Part shown: positions 46,975-50,615 of the stretch, piece after piece
How the letters are laid out: each line of letters starts with the position of its first letter
How positions within the stretch are numbered: position 1 is the first letter of the stretch
NCBI GenBank assembly: GCA_036374995.1
Contig: DASUSS010000044.1
Location: 1-50,615, forward strand
Length of the DNA: 50,615 nt
Direction of reading: 5' to 3'
DNA from: SH-MAG3 sp036374995
Lineage (GTDB): Bacteria > Gemmatimonadota > Gemmatimonadetes > Longimicrobiales > RSA9
The notes under the pieces: model-generated
Told to the model about the DNA's origin: nothing
Databases searched by the model: none
The model's input: only the letters and a program-made list of their open reading frames with translations
Program-made: the position numbers and the translations under genes

Positions 46975-49900
46975 GTGCGAAGCCTCCGCTCCCCGATCTC
47001 CTGTGTGCTCGCGCTGCTGTTCGCGACTGCACCGCTGTCCGCCCAGCAGACGATGGCCGGGACACGAGCCGGCACGCTCGTGGCCGGCGTATCCGACTCG
47101 GCCCTGCTCGCCGACCTGCAGTTGCGGTCGATCGGTCCGGCCATCATGAGCGGCCGGATCTCCGACATCGCGGTGCCACCCGGCCGACCGGGCGAGCGGC
47201 TGGGCAAGACGGTGTATGTCGCATCGGCTGCCGGCGGCGTGTGGAAGACGACGAACGCGGGCATGACGTGGACGCCGATCTTCGACGGGCAGCGAGTGTC
47301 CTCGATCGGCTCCGTCGCGGTCGCGCCCTCGGACGCGAACGTGGTCTGGGTCGGCACGGGCGAGTCGAACAACCTGCGCAGCTCGTCGTGGGGCGAGGGC
47401 GTCTACAGGTCGACCGATGGAGGCGCGACGTGGGCCCACATGGGCCTGCGCTCGTCGCAGCACGTGCCGCGGATCGTGATTCACCCGACCGATCCCGACG
47501 TCGTCTGGGTCGCCTCCATGGGACCGCTGTGGACCCGCGGGGGCGAGCGCGGGATGTATCGCACGGATGATGGCGGCGTGACGTGGCAGGTGAAGAAGCA
47601 GCTGGGCCCGTTCACCGGCTTCACGGACGTGATCCTGGATCCACGCGATCCGGACATCGTGTATGCCGTCTCGTACCAGCGGGAGCGGAAGTCGTACAGC
47701 TTCGTGGCGGGCGGGCCGGAGAGCGGGATCTGGAAGAGCACCGATGGCGGCGAGACCTGGGTCGAGCTGACGGCAGGGCTTCCGACCGGCGATCGGGGTC
47801 GAATCGGCATCGACATCGCGCGGTCGCAGCCGAATACGCTGTACGCGACCGTGTCCGCACAGGATGGCGGCATCTTCCGGTCCGATGATGCGGGCGCGAC
47901 GTGGACGCGCACGAGCGAGCTCCAGTCGATACCGTGGTTCTTCGGCCAGATCCGCGTCGATCCGAAGAACCCCGAACGCGTCTTCCATCTCGGCGTGCAG
48001 CTCTCGGTCTCCGACGATGGCGGCCGGACGTTCCGCTCGACGGGCCAGAACACGCACGCCGATCATCACGCCATGTGGATCGATCCCGATGATCCGGACC
48101 ATCTGATCGACGGCAACGATGGCGGGCTGTACTTCTCGCACGATGGCGGTCGCACGTGGGATTTCTCGCTGAATCTGCCGGTGTCGACGTTCTATGCGAT
48201 CGGTGTCGACATGCGCGATCCCTACTGGGTGTACGGCGGGCTTCAGGACAACGGCACGTGGGGCGCGCCGGTGCGCACGCTGCGCCGCAACGGGCCCGGC
48301 AGCTTCGACTGGGTGCGGGCGGGTGGCGGCGACGGCTTCTACGCGGCCATCGATCCGGCCGATCCGGACGTCGTGTTCGTCGAGTCGCAGAACGGCTCCC
48401 TGCGCCGGTTCCACTTCGCGACGCAGGAATCGAAGTCCATCCGGCCGACGGCGCAGCCGGGCGAGTCGCTGCGCTACAACTGGAGCGCGCCGCTCCTGAT
48501 CTCGCCGCACGACAACCGCACACTGTACTTCGGCGCGAACGTGCTCTTCCGCAGCACGGACCGCGGCGACACGTGGGAGCGGGTGAGCGGTGATCTCACG
48601 CGCGCCCTGGATCGCGACACACTCCCGATCATGGGGCTGACCGGGCCCGGCGGATTCGGTCGTCACGAGGGCACCGCGGAGTTCGGCAATCTCTCCACGA
48701 TCGACGAGTCGCCATTGCGGCCCGGCGTGATCTACGTGGGCACGGATGATGGTCTCGTGCAGGTCACGCGCGATGGTGGTCGCACGTGGACGCGGATCGA
48801 GTCGTTTCCCGGCGTGCCCGACCTCACGTACGTGAGCCGGGTCGAGGCGTCGGCGCATGATGAAGGCACCGTTTACGTCACGCTCGACGGTCACCGCAAC
48901 AACGATTTCCGCGCCTACGTGCTGAAGAGCACCGACTACGGCCGCACGTTCACCTCCATCGCCGACGGTCTCGGCGATGCCGGAAGCGTGTATGTCATCC
49001 GGGAGCATCACGACAATCCGAACCTGCTCGTGGTCGGCGCGGAGTACGGCGTGTTCGTGACGGTGGATGGCGGCGGCTCGTGGGCGCAGCTGCGCAACGG
49101 GATCGCGCCTGCACCCGTGCACGATCTGGTCATTCATCCCCGTGACAACGATCTCGTCGTCGGCACACACGGTCGCGGCATCTTCGTGCTCGACGACATC
49201 ACGCCGCTCGAGAAACTCGCCGAGCAGCGGACGGCGGCTGCGGCGCTGTTCACGCCGCGCGCCGCACTGCTCCACAACCTGCGCGCGAGCCCGGCGCACC
49301 CCGGTCATCGCAACTACTCGACACCCAATCCGCCGGCAGGCGCGACGCTGACGTACTTCGTCGGGCCGCGCGAGTCAGAGGCGCGCGGCACGCTCGCCGT
49401 GCTCGCTCCGGACGGCGCCGTCGTGCGCGAGCTCGCGGCGGAGCTCGAGCCGGGAATTCACCGGGTGACGTGGGACCTGCGATACCCGCCGCCCACGCCG
49501 CCGCCCGCGACCGGCCGGGGTGGAGACGAGGAAGAGGAGGAGGAGGGTCCGCGATTCGGTCAGGGCGGACCGAGCGGCCCGCTGGTCCGGCCGGGCACGT
49601 ACGTCGTGCAGCTGCGTGCCGCGGAAGCGGGTGCACGGCCGGGCGTGCTGAGTGAGACACGACTCGAGGTCTGGCTCGACCCCGCCGTCCCGCTCGCCGC
49701 GGCAGAGCTCGACCGGCTCCATGCAACACGGATGCGGGCGTATCGTCTGCAGCTCGAGATCCAGCAGCTGGCGCGACGTCTCGAGGATGCGAAGACGCGG
49801 CTGGGACCGGTCGCGGAGGATGCCCCCGCGCCGGCGCGTGCTCTGATCGAGAACGTCGACTCCGCCCTGAGTCGGCTGCGTCCGCCGCCGCGGCGCGGCG

Positions 49901-50127
49901 GCGCGGGCGGCCCCGGCGGTGGCGGCGGCGGGCCTGGCAGCGGTGGCAGCGCGCAGCCGCTGCTGACGCGTGTGAACGGCGTGGCGTCGGCGATCGGCAC
50001 CGTTCATTTCGTGCCGACACCCGAGCACATCACGACGCTCGATGAGGTGGAGGCGGATCTCGAGCGACAGACGGCTGCCGCGGAGGAGCTGCTGCAGCGG
50101 GCGGAGGCGGCGGCACCGCGCGGCTGA
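46975..50127 (+). CDS. Exported BNR/sortilin-like multi-propeller protein (1050 aa)
   Basis: Secreted protein with a Sec signal (cleavage near PLSAQ) and two or more beta-propellers built of BNR/Asp-box repeats, each with an S-T/D-D-G-G-x-T-W core (STDGGATW, RTDDGGVTW, STDGGETW, RSDDAGATW, RDGGRTW). This matches the VPS10/sortilin-like and glycosyl-hydrolase-like BNR proteins. After the propellers (about 760) comes a beta-sandwich-like region, then an acidic EEEEEE run, a helical pair (about 905-960) and a Gly-rich linker. The start is GTG. It has no C-terminal outer-membrane signature, so it is probably periplasmic or released. Ligand unknown. Confidence 0.85.
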   Translation: MRSLRSPISCVLALLFATAPLSAQQTMAGTRAGTLVAGVSDSALLADLQLRSIGPAIMSGRISDIAVPPGRPGERLGKTVYVASAAGGVWKTTNAGMTWTPIFDGQRVSSIGSVAVAPSDANVVWVGTGESNNLRSSSWGEGVYRSTDGGATWAHMGLRSSQHVPRIVIHPTDPDVVWVASMGPLWTRGGERGMYRTDDGGVTWQVKKQLGPFTGFTDVILDPRDPDIVYAVSYQRERKSYSFVAGGPESGIWKSTDGGETWVELTAGLPTGDRGRIGIDIARSQPNTLYATVSAQDGGIFRSDDAGATWTRTSELQSIPWFFGQIRVDPKNPERVFHLGVQLSVSDDGGRTFRSTGQNTHADHHAMWIDPDDPDHLIDGNDGGLYFSHDGGRTWDFSLNLPVSTFYAIGVDMRDPYWVYGGLQDNGTWGAPVRTLRRNGPGSFDWVRAGGGDGFYAAIDPADPDVVFVESQNGSLRRFHFATQESKSIRPTAQPGESLRYNWSAPLLISPHDNRTLYFGANVLFRSTDRGDTWERVSGDLTRALDRDTLPIMGLTGPGGFGRHEGTAEFGNLSTIDESPLRPGVIYVGTDDGLVQVTRDGGRTWTRIESFPGVPDLTYVSRVEASAHDEGTVYVTLDGHRNNDFRAYVLKSTDYGRTFTSIADGLGDAGSVYVIREHHDNPNLLVVGAEYGVFVTVDGGGSWAQLRNGIAPAPVHDLVIHPRDNDLVVGTHGRGIFVLDDITPLEKLAEQRTAAAALFTPRAALLHNLRASPAHPGHRNYSTPNPPAGATLTYFVGPRESEARGTLAVLAPDGAVVRELAAELEPGIHRVTWDLRYPPPTPPPATGRGGDEEEEEEGPRFGQGGPSGPLVRPGTYVVQLRAAEAGARPGVLSETRLEVWLDPAVPLAAAELDRLHATRMRAYRLQLEIQQLARRLEDAKTRLGPVAEDAPAPARALIENVDSALSRLRPPPRRGGAGGPGGGGGGPGSGGSAQPLLTRVNGVASAIGTVHFVPTPEHITTLDEVEADLERQTAAAEELLQRAEAAAPRG

Positions 50128-50156
50128 CGCGCGGCAGCGACAGGAGCATCGCAGGT

Positions 50157-50615
50157 TCAGGCGCGGTCCAGCTCCGCGAGGATCGACGTAGTGTGCTCGC
50201 CGGCCCGGGGCGGAGCCGTTCCGGCGTCCGGCCGCTCGCCCTCGAAGCGGATGGGCAGCGTCATCCCGGCCGGCGCCGCAGTGCGATCGATCATTCCGCT
50301 CGCGAGCGTCTGCTCGTCCGCGCAGACCTGCCCAATGTCATGGATCGGTGCGCACGGCACTCCGTGCTCCCTGAGCAGCGCGAGCAGATCGTTCGTTGCG
50401 AAGGTGGCGGTGCGTGCCTTCAGCAGCGCGTTCAGCTCGGCACGGTGCGCCACGCGATCGGCATTCGTGCCGAACCTGCGGTCCTCCTTCGCGTCGGTCA
50501 GCCGAACGGCATCGCAGAGGCGGTTGAAGAGGCCGTCGTTCGCCGCGGCGATCATGATCTCGCCGTTTGTGGTAGCGAACGCGCCGTACGGCGCGCTCAT
50601 GGCCAGCTCGGATCC
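50157..50615 (-). CDS. CaiB/BaiF family CoA-transferase, C-terminal part (cut by window edge)
   Basis: The last 152 residues of a class III CoA-transferase; the reading frame stays open to the end of the window, so the gene starts outside it. The family's C-terminal features are clear: APYGAFATTNGEIMIAAAND, then RRFGTNADRVAHRAELNALL and LREHGVPCAPIHDIGQV. Such enzymes move CoA between carboxylic acids by way of a catalytic Asp that lies in the missing N-terminal half. The apparent ATG at 50600 is internal. Confidence 0.88.
   Translation of the reverse strand, partial: GSELAMSAPYGAFATTNGEIMIAAANDGLFNRLCDAVRLTDAKEDRRFGTNADRVAHRAELNALLKARTATFATNDLLALLREHGVPCAPIHDIGQVCADEQTLASGMIDRTAAPAGMTLPIRFEGERPDAGTAPPRAGEHTTSILAELDRA

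Noticed and set aside
1..50615. Mobile elements, CRISPR arrays, tRNA or rRNA genes
   Set aside because: No transposase or integrase motifs, no regularly spaced direct repeats of CRISPR length and no tRNA-like cloverleaf were noticed by eye; a covariance-model search would be needed to exclude small RNAs.

Overview
The window is about 50.6 kb of very GC-rich bacterial DNA, densely packed with genes. I count 42 well-supported protein genes, one partial gene at the right edge and one possible leader peptide. I see no rRNA, tRNA, CRISPR array, insertion sequence or phage gene, so this reads as ordinary chromosome. The organism is most likely a Gram-negative soil or water bacterium resembling Gemmatimonadota. 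This is an inference from several lipoproteins and outer-membrane proteins, a class II (B12-dependent) ribonucleotide reductase, a fused alpha/beta 2-oxoacid dehydrogenase E1, large secreted BNR-repeat and gluzincin proteins, and very high GC. No 16S gene is present to confirm it.

Layout. 99-6995: small membrane protein, metalloprotease-like lipoprotein, DHH phosphoesterase with a possible 41-codon leader, hypothetical, alpha/beta hydrolase, and a Tat-exported class V aminotransferase. 7036-9159: fused E1. 9255-14724: a co-directional run of two hypotheticals (one pseudopilin-like), VTT membrane protein, coaE, PHP phosphoesterase, NrnA-like DHH enzyme, TIGR00300/ornithine cyclodeaminase-like protein and a hypothetical. 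14798-16227: a Fur-family regulator with its own operator, then an agmatinase-type ureohydrolase. 16232-20924: alkaline-phosphatase-fold protein and CcdA, divergent from a shared CATG, then a lone receiver and an ABC exporter. 21096-28364: lipoprotein, gamma-glutamyltransferase, a DUF3299/ABC ATPase/ABC permease operon, an outer-membrane barrel and an M20 amidohydrolase.

28436-39218 is a co-directional cell-envelope block: murQ, anmK, a GT-C-like membrane protein, a sodium/solute symporter, an AmiC-type lipoprotein amidase, and a very large protein joining a HELAH peptidase, a beta-propeller and a C-terminal beta-barrel. It looks like peptidoglycan salvage coupled to turnover. 39279-42387: a 72-aa charged protein, then nrdJ, whose 343-bp upstream region holds a promoter, a pair of NrdR-like boxes exactly 32 bp apart and an 11-bp-phased repeat array. 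42555-50615: HI0933-family flavoprotein, S10 serine carboxypeptidase-like protein, a stand-alone NFACT-R domain, lipoprotein, flavin reductase, a 1050-aa secreted BNR/sortilin-like protein and the C-terminal part of a CaiB/BaiF CoA-transferase.

Promoters I could read look like ordinary sigma-70 sites (TTGACC or TTGTCG, 17-18 bp, TATCTT/TATCGT/TATTAA). Many genes start with GTG or TTG, and neighbouring genes often overlap by 1-4 bases, suggesting translational coupling.
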